The notes under the pieces: model-generated
What the model saw: the letters and a program-made list of their open reading frames with translations, nothing else
The model's database searches: none
What the model was told of the DNA's origin: nothing
Position numbers and translations under genes: made by a program
Shown: positions 39,033 through 48,172 of the stretch, piece after piece
Layout: the number at the start of each line of letters is the position of its first letter
Numbering within the stretch: the first letter of the stretch is position 1
Origin: a virus
IMG/VR virus record: IMGVR_UViG_3300025099_000012
Coordinates: 1-64,000 of that record
Length of the DNA stretch: 64,000 bases
Strand: one strand, 5' to 3'

Positions 39033-40800
39033 TGTAACTTAACTCCTTACGTAAGAATTCTAAAGATCGATATAGGAACCCTGTCATGTCAAGGTTCGGG
39101 TCAGAAGCCAAAGGCATGTCTGGCATCTGTGGATGAGGCAATTGATAGAACTGCCCAAGTAAACTAATAAAACTGTTAATACTACTTTGTGTTTGCTGGA
39201 CCATTCTGAAGGGGAATCCGCTTAACATTGCAGCCCGTTCTTCATCAGTTTTACCAGGGAATAGATATTTGAGAGCTTCAATAGAATCAACTCCCAATTC
39301 TTGAAGGTTGCGAACGACGATGCTGTTGTTGAGCAGATCTTCAGTGCTTTCTTCAAAAACTTCTCCCATCCAACGCCAACTGACTTTTAATGCCCCATCA
39401 GGGACAAGACCAGTTACACCAGGGGGTATTTCACCTGCGTCTAGTTTAGCACGCATCTCTTTATTACGTTTTTCAAGGAACTTTTGGTATTCCTTTTCAT
39501 ACTTATTAAATGCCCTTTCATATTCTTTCTCATCTTGAAAATCTTCGGGTAACGGCAAATCAGGTTCCGTTAAATTGATTGCTTGGCTAAACGAATCATT
39601 GAAATTACGCTCTTCTGCATAAATCATCATTGAGAACAACGAGCACAGCCCATAAGTAAATAGAGCTCTTGCTTTTTTCTCTGCTGTTGCGGCTACACGT
39701 CCATATAGTGTTTTAATTTCATATGCTGTGGCAGCCGTTCTGATTTCAATGTCATCAACGCCTCCAAGTGCAAGCCGGATTTCTGAACGATACTGTTTTA
39801 CGTATAAGTTCTGATCTCCTGAAACACTATCCGGTGTCATATATCCAACACGATCAGTTGGTTCTAGGTTTGCAATTACTCGTGGAACTTTGATCTGACC
39901 ATCCAAAGTACCAGCACCGAATGGTTGGCTAACACGAGTACTTGCTCTACCTGAACCACCAATTGGAGCAAACCCCGCCTGAGAGCTGATAGTAGGGCGG
40001 AAACTATTGTCATCACCACTATCAAGAATGTCATGACGTGGACGACTTGATATAAGTGTGGGGTTTCCAAAGAACTTCATGTTCTTTCGGATATTTCTTA
40101 CAAGTTCATCGTGATAGAGGATCTGATTAGCTAACCAATCGAATTCTCCGTTACCTGTTGCTTCACCTGTACAGTCCATGTGATTAAACACTTCGACTGC
40201 AGGAATGAACCCAAGGCTATTAGTCAGTACCTCTGTTTGACCGGGCATCTTGAAGGGCATTGCACCCATTTGGTTTGAAAACTCAATTTTCTCGTCTGAA
40301 ATCGTTTGCTCAATGCGATCTTTGTAGACTTTTAATTGAATCCATTTCTTTTTTCCATTTGACCCATTAGCTCCTGGCAAATTGTCTGCTAAGCCAATTG
40401 TCTGCTGGACATTAAATGAATAGACAAGGACTAATGACTCAAGATCACCAGCTTGGTCCCTATATGCTCGATAACTATCCTTTGGGAAGTAAAGAACTTG
40501 ATAACTTTCACCAGCAGGGCGGAAATAAAATAGACCTTGACCGTCACAAAGGAAATAATCAACAATACTTTCGAATTTCATCTCCAGCATGTTCTCTTCG
40601 CAGATCTTGGCTAGGAACTCACGTCGTTTACCAAAAGAATCCTGCTCTGCATAAAATTCAATTCCTCTCCGAAGCATAAACGTACGCATTTGGGCGAGAT
40701 GTGAAGACACAATCATTGTGTCTACAGATAAATCACCTCGTCGCTCTTTAGCTGCTAGTAGTATTTGCTGAAATTCACTATTGATTGAATTCATTGCCAT
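38539..40800 (-). CDS. portal protein
   Basis: This 753-residue protein has a central region typical of podovirus-type portals: MRTFMLRRGIEFYAE, FLCDGQGLFYFRPAG, LYFPKDSYRAY, ILYHDELVRNIRKNMKFFGNP, and LNLYVKQYRSEIRLALGG-like DDIEIRT blocks, then a long helix (EKEYERAFNKYEKEYQKF) and LNNSIVVRNLQELG. The C-terminal 165 residues (Pro/Gly/Ser-rich) are encoded in the 494 bp shared with the scaffold-like gene. It forms the dodecameric packaging vertex with the terminase at 42 kb. Confidence 0.82.
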   Translation of the reverse strand: MAMNSINSEFQQILLAAKERRGDLSVDTMIVSSHLAQMRTFMLRRGIEFYAEQDSFGKRREFLAKICEENMLEMKFESIVDYFLCDGQGLFYFRPAGESYQVLYFPKDSYRAYRDQAGDLESLVLVYSFNVQQTIGLADNLPGANGSNGKKKWIQLKVYKDRIEQTISDEKIEFSNQMGAMPFKMPGQTEVLTNSLGFIPAVEVFNHMDCTGEATGNGEFDWLANQILYHDELVRNIRKNMKFFGNPTLISSRPRHDILDSGDDNSFRPTISSQAGFAPIGGSGRASTRVSQPFGAGTLDGQIKVPRVIANLEPTDRVGYMTPDSVSGDQNLYVKQYRSEIRLALGGVDDIEIRTAATAYEIKTLYGRVAATAEKKARALFTYGLCSLFSMMIYAEERNFNDSFSQAINLTEPDLPLPEDFQDEKEYERAFNKYEKEYQKFLEKRNKEMRAKLDAGEIPPGVTGLVPDGALKVSWRWMGEVFEESTEDLLNNSIVVRNLQELGVDSIEALKYLFPGKTDEERAAMLSGFPFRMVQQTQSSINSFISLLGQFYQLPHPQMPDMPLASDPNLDMTGFLYRSLEFLRKELSYSGSYKPASATSIPDELSNADQLRAQRGEPVRDEPVPNLPGINGTTSGTAGTGLPGIGPGPAGFGSNSGQSMAAGVPGAQRKPEYVQPLPGPGFTLGIPDNTDASGNYSAQLGFNGPTGSADFAAPSFNPELYGIRRQQPGAASGAARSKSGSGSVPKRNQRRKS

Positions 40801-40825
40801 ATTTATCTCTTTTTATAGTTCAATA

Positions 40826-41761
40826 CTAATCCATTTCCTCTCGGGCTTCCCTATAAATCTCTTCTGCATTTGAAGTAATTTCCTCAGGAGGTTCAGGAGG
40901 TGTATATTCAAAGTTAAAAGCACCACTATCACCGTACATATTCCTTCTCAGAGTATTAGAACGATTACGGGAGCGTTGGATCCCTTCTTCTAATTCATTA
41001 TTTAGTCCTCTGATTCGTGATGGATTAGTCGGACTATTGTCTGTAGTTCTGTTTCGCTCAAACTGACGGCGTAGGTCTCGTTGACCTCTTATAGCTGAGT
41101 CAGTGTACATACTCATAAACCTATTAGCAGCAGCAGGGCTGTCATCTGTGTCGTAGTACCCACCCATTGTGGCTCTAGAAGTAGGTGAATCATAAAGACT
41201 ACTTTCACCACGACCGCCGTTGTAATTAAAGGTACGGCTACTACCACCATAGGAACGTCGTGAGTAGTCCCTATTGTCTCGGCTATTATCAACCCTGTTA
41301 TCTACTGTTTGTCTAATTGAATTATCTTGATTAACTCGGTTATTATTACCATCAATGCCTATACGATTGCGTTGCGAAATTGGCGATGAGATTGAATTAT
41401 CTCCAGCTTCCGAACCACCTGATCGTGAATTACGATCATCCGTATTTGGATTAGGAGAAGGATTCGGCTCAGGATTAGGATTAGGATCTGGCTCATCGGC
41501 AAAACCCTGGAGTGTATCTAGAGCTCTCCGTGTAGAACTCCCATGTTTAGTAGTATCTTTGATTCGATCAAAATAATCTAATACTGCTCGCGCACCGTCC
41601 CGCCGAGAAACACCCTCACCACGATTCTGGAAAACATGGTTAACGTCTAATCCACTAAACCTGGAAGTACCTCTATCAGACCCAGCACCTCTTGCAGTTA
41701 AGTCATAATCTGCAAGATAGTCATTAAAGCTTCTTAGAGCTTCTCCTGCCATTCGAGCCAT
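40826..41761 (-). CDS. Asn/Arg/Asp-rich disordered virion-cluster protein
   Basis: This 311-residue protein is dominated by Asn, Arg, Asp and Ser, with a Pro-Asn-Pro repeat (about 93-110). Only the first 90 residues (ALRSFNDYLADYDLTARG, GARAVLDYFDRIKD) and the last 40 look folded. It has a promoter box 26 nt upstream, inside the terminase end. Similar composition to the gene at 44166. Possibly an internal or DNA-associated virion protein. Confidence 0.6.
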   Translation of the reverse strand: MARMAGEALRSFNDYLADYDLTARGAGSDRGTSRFSGLDVNHVFQNRGEGVSRRDGARAVLDYFDRIKDTTKHGSSTRRALDTLQGFADEPDPNPNPEPNPSPNPNTDDRNSRSGGSEAGDNSISSPISQRNRIGIDGNNNRVNQDNSIRQTVDNRVDNSRDNRDYSRRSYGGSSRTFNYNGGRGESSLYDSPTSRATMGGYYDTDDSPAAANRFMSMYTDSAIRGQRDLRRQFERNRTTDNSPTNPSRIRGLNNELEEGIQRSRNRSNTLRRNMYGDSGAFNFEYTPPEPPEEITSNAEEIYREAREEMD

Positions 41762-41769
41762 CTTATTAT

Positions 41770-43308
41770 TTATAAATTAAAGCTGTCACTATTGTAGTCC
41801 ATCTGTAAACTACCTCTTCTAAGTAGTCCACCCATAGTTAATACCATTGAGTCCACAGCGTCATCATGTGGTGAATGTCCAAAGTTCAGTAGTTCTTCTT
41901 CAAGTACATCCCACTTACGCCATTTATTCCAGACAACTTTTTTATGTTCATATAAACCAAGCACGCCTCTTAGTCTTGCAAGCTTATCTCCTTTGAAACC
42001 TTTTACTGGAGAAACTGAAAGATTATAAAGTGCACGTTGCTCTAGGATTATTCTTTTGAAATCTCCTTCAAAAGAGTTTTGATAAGCAACCGCTTCAGGC
42101 CATATGATGCATGGGGACATTGTTGGAAAGAAGTCACCCTCGTCATTTTCAAGAACAATATTCCAATCAGCAAGCATTTGACAGAGTAAATCCATCTTGT
42201 CGAGATTTCCCATTGTCCGGGCACGACGTTGATCAATCATGAATAGCTTGCCATCTTTAATCCCACCTAGGGTCATGACTGTCCAGTCATTCTTTTCCTT
42301 TAGTCCAGCACTTAAGTCAATACCCACACCAAGGCAGTCGTAATCCTCTGGCACTTCACCTTTAATGATTAATTCCGGTGATATCCCAACATCCGTTGAC
42401 TTAACAGCTGTATTTAAATACTGATATGCAAATGCAACTCTATCTTCTGTCTTTCGTTCATTCAGATATTTCATTGACCAGAACTCTGGCCAGTATGAAC
42501 GTTGTTTACCATCTTGGTCAGTTATGACTGCTCGCTGAACAATCTGTTTCCATTTGTTCTTTGGAACGAATAACGTGGCGTGAATGTCGTCATAGTGGAA
42601 GCGGGTTCCCAAACAAATAGCCCGTGCACCTTGAAACATCGTTGGTGCGATAACGTTAGACCACGTCTGCTCCATCTCACGGCGAATGTCTGGGTTGTTG
42701 ATTGAAATGGCAGATTTGATAGGGTCATCAATAAGCACCAACTGCGATCGTTTAGAGGTGATTGCACCTTTGAGACCACCACACGCAATTGTGAAAGCTT
42801 CTTCACCCGCTGTGTCAATTCCTGCAAACTCATAATCAATAGACCAGTATTCATCTGAACGTTTTATTTTTGAGAGCCTTACCATTGGGAAGATCTCTCT
42901 GTATTTATTACTTGTAAGTATCCCTTTGATTGTTGCCGATTTCGCTCGGCTTATGTCTACCATGTAGGCGATGTACAGAATACGTAGCATCTTCTTGGCA
43001 GCTGCATGTCGTCCAATCATCCAGGCTGCAAACAAACCAAGGACAGTACTTTTTGCAGAACCACGTGGTGCGAGGATCGATGTATTTGGACCTGCGATTC
43101 CAATCAGGCATTCACTATCTTCTCCAGTACATAACTCTGTATGCCACTCCAGCATATGTTTTGCAGGAGCTTTTCCCATGAACTTACAAAAGTCTTGGAA
43201 GCTGTCTCTTGCTTTTAGAACATCTTCACTTGGTGGTTTGACAGTTACCTTTGTAGCTGTCATCAGTGCTATTCGTCTGTACGCTAATGATGCGCTAGGT
43301 ATTGCCAT
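41770..43308 (-). CDS. terL: terminase large subunit
   Basis: This 512-residue packaging motor has an ATPase domain with Walker A APRGSAKST (about 80), Walker B QLVLIDDP (about 197) and an adjacent coupling motif, and a C-terminal RNase-H-like nuclease with acidic motifs GVGIDLSAG (about 325) and HDDAVDSMV (about 485). It drives DNA into the prohead through the portal and cuts concatemers. It lies between a small-subunit candidate and the portal on the same strand. Confidence 0.92.
   Translation of the reverse strand: MAIPSASLAYRRIALMTATKVTVKPPSEDVLKARDSFQDFCKFMGKAPAKHMLEWHTELCTGEDSECLIGIAGPNTSILAPRGSAKSTVLGLFAAWMIGRHAAAKKMLRILYIAYMVDISRAKSATIKGILTSNKYREIFPMVRLSKIKRSDEYWSIDYEFAGIDTAGEEAFTIACGGLKGAITSKRSQLVLIDDPIKSAISINNPDIRREMEQTWSNVIAPTMFQGARAICLGTRFHYDDIHATLFVPKNKWKQIVQRAVITDQDGKQRSYWPEFWSMKYLNERKTEDRVAFAYQYLNTAVKSTDVGISPELIIKGEVPEDYDCLGVGIDLSAGLKEKNDWTVMTLGGIKDGKLFMIDQRRARTMGNLDKMDLLCQMLADWNIVLENDEGDFFPTMSPCIIWPEAVAYQNSFEGDFKRIILEQRALYNLSVSPVKGFKGDKLARLRGVLGLYEHKKVVWNKWRKWDVLEEELLNFGHSPHDDAVDSMVLTMGGLLRRGSLQMDYNSDSFNL
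41787..41796 (-). promoter_or_regulatory. putative phage promoter -10 box inside terL
   Basis: The minus strand reads TACAATAGTG, 26 nt before the start at 41761. It lies within the last codons of the terminase gene. Confidence 0.5.
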
Positions 43309-43345
43309 AAGTTAGCCTTTCCTAAAGTCTAACTAATAATTAGTT

Positions 43346-43627
43346 TCATGCTAGGCCAAAAGCTTTGGCTTGTTTATCAGCAGCTCTGCCTTTCATACGA
43401 CTAATAGCTCTACTTCTTGCTTCCCTTAGTTTACTTTCTCTGAATGATATTCCCATATCTCGTAGAAAGATAGCGGCTTCTTCTGCACGCCCCTTTGAAC
43501 CAGAACTACCATCTGGCATTTTTGGTAAAGCCTTTGGCAGAGTTCCTTGCAGCCGTAATCCAGAAGACTTTGCATCCTCAATTGCTGGAAGTTCAGGAAG
43601 TTCAGGAACAGGGGGTAGATAGCTCAT
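43346..43627 (-). CDS. small basic hypothetical protein
   Basis: It encodes 93 residues, a Pro-rich N-terminus (LPPVPELPELPAIED) and a basic helical C-terminus (RESKLREARSRAISRMKG). It is coupled to the terminase small-subunit candidate by an overlapping stop/start. Might be a packaging accessory. Confidence 0.6.
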   Translation of the reverse strand: MSYLPPVPELPELPAIEDAKSSGLRLQGTLPKALPKMPDGSSGSKGRAEEAAIFLRDMGISFRESKLREARSRAISRMKGRAADKQAKAFGLA

Positions 43628-44166
43628 TAACTTAGTTCACTATAAATCTTTGCAAATACTGCATTGATAGCATTATCAATTGGCTCAGCAAGATGTGGAT
43701 CATCTTTGAAGATAGAGGTCATCTCACGCATTACACGATCTGCACCAGCAAGGATCAAACCTCTTTTGTCTGTTGTACGGTTCATCCGATCAGACGTCTC
43801 AATGTGCGAACGTAACTCCTTTTCAAGCGAAGCAAGACGTGCCGCACCATCCGAACCTTTGATCTCTCCCGAGGTAATGGCCATTCGTAGGTCCTGTATA
43901 TCGGAGTGGAGAGCAGCAATTTCGCTATTGAGTATTTCACGGCGATTAAGCTTTTTATATTTCATTTTGACCCAACGGGCCATATCATTGAATGTACCTG
44001 GATATTTTAAAATTCCTGCATATACCCAAATTTCAATGATTGATGGAGTGACTTCAGCAAATTCTTTGAACTCTTCTGACTCAGATGCTGGTAAAGTATC
44101 TAACCACTGATCAACATAGGTAACATAAACTTTACCGGTCTGAGTATTTTTTGTACCGACAGTCAT
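43627..44166 (-). CDS. putative terminase small subunit
   Basis: This 179-residue protein has an N-terminal helical DNA-binding-like region (SIIEIWVYAGILKYPGTFND) and a long central coiled coil (NSEIAALHSDIQDLRMAI, RLASLEKELRSHIE) followed by a C-terminal helix. Helix-turn-helix plus oligomerising coiled coil, and position two genes upstream of terL, fit a small terminase. No direct motif is diagnostic. Confidence 0.6.
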   Translation of the reverse strand: MTVGTKNTQTGKVYVTYVDQWLDTLPASESEEFKEFAEVTPSIIEIWVYAGILKYPGTFNDMARWVKMKYKKLNRREILNSEIAALHSDIQDLRMAITSGEIKGSDGAARLASLEKELRSHIETSDRMNRTTDKRGLILAGADRVMREMTSIFKDDPHLAEPIDNAINAVFAKIYSELS

Positions 44167-44846
44167 CAGAAGCTTCTCGATAGTTGATTAGCCCGACGAC
44201 GATTACGTTCTTCCCCACGAGCTGTAAGCATGTCGCTATGTTCGTTAGTCTTACGTGTCTGATCACCTGTGGCTGCTGTTCCTAATCGATCCTGTTCACC
44301 TTCAGTAATTGTTTGAAGACGATTCTCTACACCTTGTGCTCTATAGTTTCGTCTAGTCTGATCATTTGTTGCTTGTATATCTGTTATTCTCCTTCCTAAC
44401 TGACGGTTTTGATATTCATCCTGTAGTTCAAACTGCCTGTCTAGATTACGCATTCCATATCCAAATTCATCAGCGCGGTTCTCCATATTATTACGGAGTT
44501 CTAAATTTGCAGCAAAACGTGCATTTCCTCTAAACAACCCGGACTGTTCCTGAGCTTGTTGACTTGAACGTTGAGCATCCATGCTCTTATCTATTTGACT
44601 TGCCATGATGCTGTCCTGTAAACCAGAACGCCTAGTTTCTTCTCTACTTGCAGGACTAAAAAAGCTGCTAAGGTTATTTCTAAAATTAGTCATACCTTGT
44701 AGAATTCGCTGAGTATCATTATTACTATTACTGCTATCACGTCGCCTACGATCACGTTGGTTACTATTTCGATTATTCCTGCCGTCTTGATCTTGCTGAC
44801 TGTCATCAATACCGTCTCTATTTGTATCACGAAATGAACTTGGCAT
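44166..44846 (-). CDS. Arg/Asn/Gln-rich hypothetical protein
   Basis: It encodes 226 residues from ATG 44846. The N-terminal 45 residues are an Arg/Asn/Asp repeat-like stretch. The rest is predicted as long helices (RRSGLQDSIMASQIDKS, NLRDxQFELQDEYQNRQ-like), with Arg and Gln dominant. No family recognised; likely a virion or internal protein resembling that at 40826. Confidence 0.6.
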   Translation of the reverse strand: MPSSFRDTNRDGIDDSQQDQDGRNNRNSNQRDRRRRDSSNSNNDTQRILQGMTNFRNNLSSFFSPASREETRRSGLQDSIMASQIDKSMDAQRSSQQAQEQSGLFRGNARFAANLELRNNMENRADEFGYGMRNLDRQFELQDEYQNRQLGRRITDIQATNDQTRRNYRAQGVENRLQTITEGEQDRLGTAATGDQTRKTNEHSDMLTARGEERNRRRANQLSRSF

Positions 44847-44916
44847 TACTTTTCTGATCACTAATATAAATATTGTATCTAACTAGAATAGATGTATATA
44901 GGAAAGTAAACGTGCC

Positions 44917-45849
44917 ATGGCATTAACATCTAGTAATTCTAGTAACTACTTAGCAGGTGCTGCTGAAGTAAATAATATCTCCAGTAATCTCTACAATGTT
45001 GCCAGACAGACCGGTGTCAATACTAACCAATTAGTTGAGGCTGAGATTAAAACAAGGGCAAATCGATTCAAGGCTAAAACTGATGCTGAAGAAAAAGTTG
45101 GTAAGCAAGATCTGAAGATCAACTCTATTCTTAAGTCAAATGAAATTGATGCTAAAGCTAAAAAAGACGTAGAGAAGATCATGAAGCCAGCCCAAATGGC
45201 AGGAGCTTTAGCCCAAACTGTCGACTTAGGCAATATGGGATTGATAATGCATCAAGATAAGAAGCGCCTTGATATGGAAAATGCTGAAACTAAACGTATT
45301 CAAGCTGAAGAAGATTTAAAACAAGAAGAGCGTGATAGAAAAACAGCAGAGTTGTATAGGAAAATTAACGAATCACTGACTTCTGGTGATAAACCTACTT
45401 CTAGTACAGGAGGTACTCCAGAAAAGACCGAGGGTACATCTTCTACTACGTCCACTAATACGACTTCAACAACCTTGAAGCCTTTGGCTGGTTCTACTAA
45501 ATTACCTAAAAGTTCTATTCGTCAATTAGCCATTGACCAAGGATTTACTCCTGAAGATGCCGGGATTGTTGTTGGCATAGCTGGTGGCGAGAGTGGGTAT
45601 GATCCAACTAATAGTACTATTCGCTCTGGCCTTTATAAAAGGGAAGGTGAAGATAGTGTTGGCTTAATGCAAATTAATTGGGGATTTCACAAAGATAGTG
45701 GTTGGTTACAAAGTTTAGGTATTAACAAGCGAGAAGACTTATTTGATCCAGTCAAAAATATGAAGGCAGCAAAATATCTACATTCGGGAAGTGGTGGTTT
45801 CAGTGATTGGACTGTTTATGATAAGGGAATTTATAAGGATTACATGTAA
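44917..45849 (+). CDS. virion-associated lytic transglycosylase-like protein
   Basis: This 310-residue protein has an N-terminal two thirds that is helical and Lys/Glu/Ala-rich (coiled coil) with a Ser/Thr linker. Residues about 195-310 match the lysozyme/transglycosylase fold: GIAGGESGYDP with the catalytic Glu, SVGLMQINWGFHKD, DPVKNMKAAKYL, and FSDWTVYDKG. It is encoded alone on the plus strand inside the minus-strand virion block. It probably opens peptidoglycan locally during DNA entry, distinct from the lysis enzyme at 20.6 kb. Confidence 0.82.
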   Translation: MALTSSNSSNYLAGAAEVNNISSNLYNVARQTGVNTNQLVEAEIKTRANRFKAKTDAEEKVGKQDLKINSILKSNEIDAKAKKDVEKIMKPAQMAGALAQTVDLGNMGLIMHQDKKRLDMENAETKRIQAEEDLKQEERDRKTAELYRKINESLTSGDKPTSSTGGTPEKTEGTSSTTSTNTTSTTLKPLAGSTKLPKSSIRQLAIDQGFTPEDAGIVVGIAGGESGYDPTNSTIRSGLYKREGEDSVGLMQINWGFHKDSGWLQSLGINKREDLFDPVKNMKAAKYLHSGSGGFSDWTVYDKGIYKDYM

Positions 45850-45870
45850 TCTTATTCGTGGCTGCTACTC

Positions 45871-46575
45871 TTAAAATCCTTGACCAATATTCTGTAATCC
45901 TCCCATAATCATCATTAGCATTTCACGTTGAGCTTTACGTGCATCTCTAGCTTCTTGAAGATCTAACCTACGATTATCCATACGTCTCTGTGAGGCACGT
46001 TCAGCTGCTGCATTTTCAAATTGCAGCATTTGTAGATTATTTTGATTCGCTAGAAGGGTTTGTGCATCTGTCCTTGCTTGGTCGGCTTGTGCACGATTGT
46101 GTCTTAAAACTTCGATTCTTCCACCGAATTCTTTTTCCTTTGTAGTACGTTTATCATTTTTGTAATCATTAAAATTTTTCAATTTTTGTTGATAGGTGGA
46201 AGCTGGATCAGGAATAAAGCCCTCTTTCGCCATATCCAAATTAAGGCTTTGATTTATCTTTAAATCCTGTGCGTGTTCTTCAATTAACTTGTCTAAGTCA
46301 ATTCTGCTTTTGTCTTTTGTAAGTTCTGCTTCCTCGTCGCTTATTAGATTATACTTTCTTAGTTCTTTGAGTCTGTTTCCATACTTATCTTTCAGATCTT
46401 GTACGTATGCACTTTCTGTTGCTTTGTCAAGAGTTTCACCTTGCCATGTAAATAGATCTCCTACATGATCTCCAATTTCTTTCTGCCTACCACCTAATCG
46501 GGGATCATACGTCTTCATTTCACGTTGTGCGTGTTGAGCCGTTGAACCACCAAAAAGAACATCTGTAAACGACAT
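45871..46575 (-). CDS. coiled-coil internal-virion candidate
   Basis: It encodes 234 residues, nearly all helix (KDKYGNRLKELRKYN, IDLDKLIEEHAQDLK, AAAERASQRRMDNRRLDLQEARD). The start overlaps the stop of the micro-gene upstream (TAATG at 46573-46577). Charged coiled-coil composition fits an internal core protein. Confidence 0.65.
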   Translation of the reverse strand: MSFTDVLFGGSTAQHAQREMKTYDPRLGGRQKEIGDHVGDLFTWQGETLDKATESAYVQDLKDKYGNRLKELRKYNLISDEEAELTKDKSRIDLDKLIEEHAQDLKINQSLNLDMAKEGFIPDPASTYQQKLKNFNDYKNDKRTTKEKEFGGRIEVLRHNRAQADQARTDAQTLLANQNNLQMLQFENAAAERASQRRMDNRRLDLQEARDARKAQREMLMMIMGGLQNIGQGF

Positions 46576-46640
46576 TAAACTAACCCTCGCTGTTGTAGTA
46601 ACTTAAGCGCTTCTTCTATATTACTAGTTTCAAACATCAT
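46575..46640 (-). CDS. 20-21-residue micro-gene
   Basis: ATG at 46640 or 46637 overlaps the upstream stop (ATGATG/TGA), and its TAA overlaps the next ATG (TAATG), so this frame tiles the junction exactly. It encodes MFETSNIEEALKLLQQRGLV. The EEALKLLQQ part duplicates a segment of the upstream protein (about residue 178), at DNA level too. A coupling leader peptide or a real micro-protein; not verified. Confidence 0.45.
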   Translation of the reverse strand: MMFETSNIEEALKLLQQRGLV

Positions 46641-47245
46641 CCCATTCCACCTAGTATTGCACCAGGCAATCCACCAACTGATCCTGCTAATGCTCCACCA
46701 ACATTAAACCGTTGTTGCTGTTGTAGTAACTTAAGTGCTTCTTCTAGCTTACGCTCTTCTGCAGACTTTCCTCCGCCAAATAAGAACTGAAGTCCATCAC
46801 TAGCAGCCTTGCCTACAGAGGCACCACCTGCAATCATTAGTGGATTGCCCATTCCAAGCACTCCACCAATCGTTCCACCAATACCCATACCTGCTGTGTC
46901 CATTACTTTATTGCCAAGACTGTCGTCACCCGTAAGAATATCTCCAACATCTCCTACAGCTTGGACTGCACCAAGCACAGGTAGAGCTCTTCCTGCAAAA
47001 CGCATAGGAGCGGATCTAACAATACCCATTGCTCCTTGACGAAGACCTTTAGGTAAAGCTTTTACTCCAGCTGCTACTAGCTTATCTCCTTCCATAATTC
47101 TGTTGGCATCATCAGCCATATTGCCAATGCCACTTAAGGTTTGTCCACCTAAGTTCCTTAGTAACTTGCCTTGTACAGCACCCCTCATGAACTCTGGATT
47201 GTTTTGAATGGCTTTTAGAAGTAGATCTCTTTCTAGTGGAGTCAT
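46637..47245 (-). CDS. glycine-zipper virion-cluster protein
   Basis: This 202-residue protein has an N-terminal helical part and several apolar glycine-zipper segments (GMGIGGTIGGVLGMGNP, GGALAGSVGGLPGAILGGMG), with a LEEALKLLQQQQR helix between. It is likely membrane-active on ejection. It contains the source copy of the sequence repeated in the micro-gene that follows. Confidence 0.65.
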   Translation of the reverse strand: MTPLERDLLLKAIQNNPEFMRGAVQGKLLRNLGGQTLSGIGNMADDANRIMEGDKLVAAGVKALPKGLRQGAMGIVRSAPMRFAGRALPVLGAVQAVGDVGDILTGDDSLGNKVMDTAGMGIGGTIGGVLGMGNPLMIAGGASVGKAASDGLQFLFGGGKSAEERKLEEALKLLQQQQRFNVGGALAGSVGGLPGAILGGMG

Positions 47246-47267
47246 GACATTGTATTTAATAGTTTAA

Positions 47268-47702
47268 TTAACCGATTGCACTACCAAGTGCTTTGCCACC
47301 TTGTGCAGCAGCCAGCCCCACTATTGGTCCACCAAGAATTGTTCCGCCGATACCTGCGACAGCACCAAGTGCAGAACCCATGATGCCCTTACGAGCTTGT
47401 TTTTTGGCAGCTTTTTTTATAGCTTTAGCTTTTTTCTCTGCTTGATTGACCATTCCAATAGCACCTAAGCTTGAAGCATATGCATTGGCATCAGCCTGGT
47501 AGGCTGCGCTTTGCTTATATGCTTCACTCGCTAGATCAGTGGCTGTAAAAGATGCTGGATCAAATGCTCCAGTTCTATTGTTTGACCAAATCTTACTAAG
47601 GTCTACAGCATTACCATACGCAGCCGCATTAGAAGTTCCACCAGAAAATGATGGTTCTGTAAAAACTAATCCAGATGGAGATGATTTAAAACTAGTAGCC
47701 AT
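47268..47702 (-). CDS. small protein with C-terminal glycine zipper
   Basis: It encodes 144 residues from ATG 47702. The middle is helical with an Ala/Lys-rich stretch (KKAKAIKKAAKKQARKG), and the C-terminus is a glycine zipper (GSALGAVAGIGGTILGGP). A cationic helix followed by a membrane segment resembles ejected pore proteins. Confidence 0.65.
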   Translation of the reverse strand: MATSFKSSPSGLVFTEPSFSGGTSNAAAYGNAVDLSKIWSNNRTGAFDPASFTATDLASEAYKQSAAYQADANAYASSLGAIGMVNQAEKKAKAIKKAAKKQARKGIMGSALGAVAGIGGTILGGPIVGLAAAQGGKALGSAIG

Positions 47703-47744
47703 ATTTTTCAATTAGCCTTTATTAAGTGTATCAATATTAAAGTA

Positions 47745-48167
47745 TTAATTTTGAGGAATTCCATAATTTGGGCCTAATGTTCCTACAGTTTCTTTTCCAA
47801 AAAGTCCAAACTTTGGCAATGTGCCTCCTCCAGCACCAATTGGAGTACTTCCAAAAATATTATTCATAAAAGTTTTGCTGGGATCAAAGCCTCCCGCAGC
47901 ACCAAATGATCCTATGCTTCCAGCAAGGCTGATTGCTCCCCCAATTGCGGATGCAGTATTCATTGTTGATTGTGCTGATTTTTGAGCAGAATTTAATATG
48001 TTTCCCGCTTTATCTTGAGCGAATGTTCCCAATGCTTGTCCTCCTAGATTTGAATCACTTAAAAATGCTTGACCGCGTAATTTAGCCTGTTCTCTATTGT
48101 CAGCCCCTGAGACTGCCCCTACATTCAGAGGATCATTAAAATTACTTGGACCAAAACTCATTGCCAT
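47745..48167 (-). CDS. small Gly/Ala-rich virion-cluster protein
   Basis: It encodes 140 residues. Helical Ala/Gln segments (GTFAQDKAGNILNSAQKSAQ) are followed by an apolar Gly/Ser/Ala part (GGAISLAGSIGSFGAAGGF). Neighbours share this composition. Function unknown. Confidence 0.6.
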   Translation of the reverse strand: MAMSFGPSNFNDPLNVGAVSGADNREQAKLRGQAFLSDSNLGGQALGTFAQDKAGNILNSAQKSAQSTMNTASAIGGAISLAGSIGSFGAAGGFDPSKTFMNNIFGSTPIGAGGGTLPKFGLFGKETVGTLGPNYGIPQN

Positions 48168-48172
48168 TTTAA

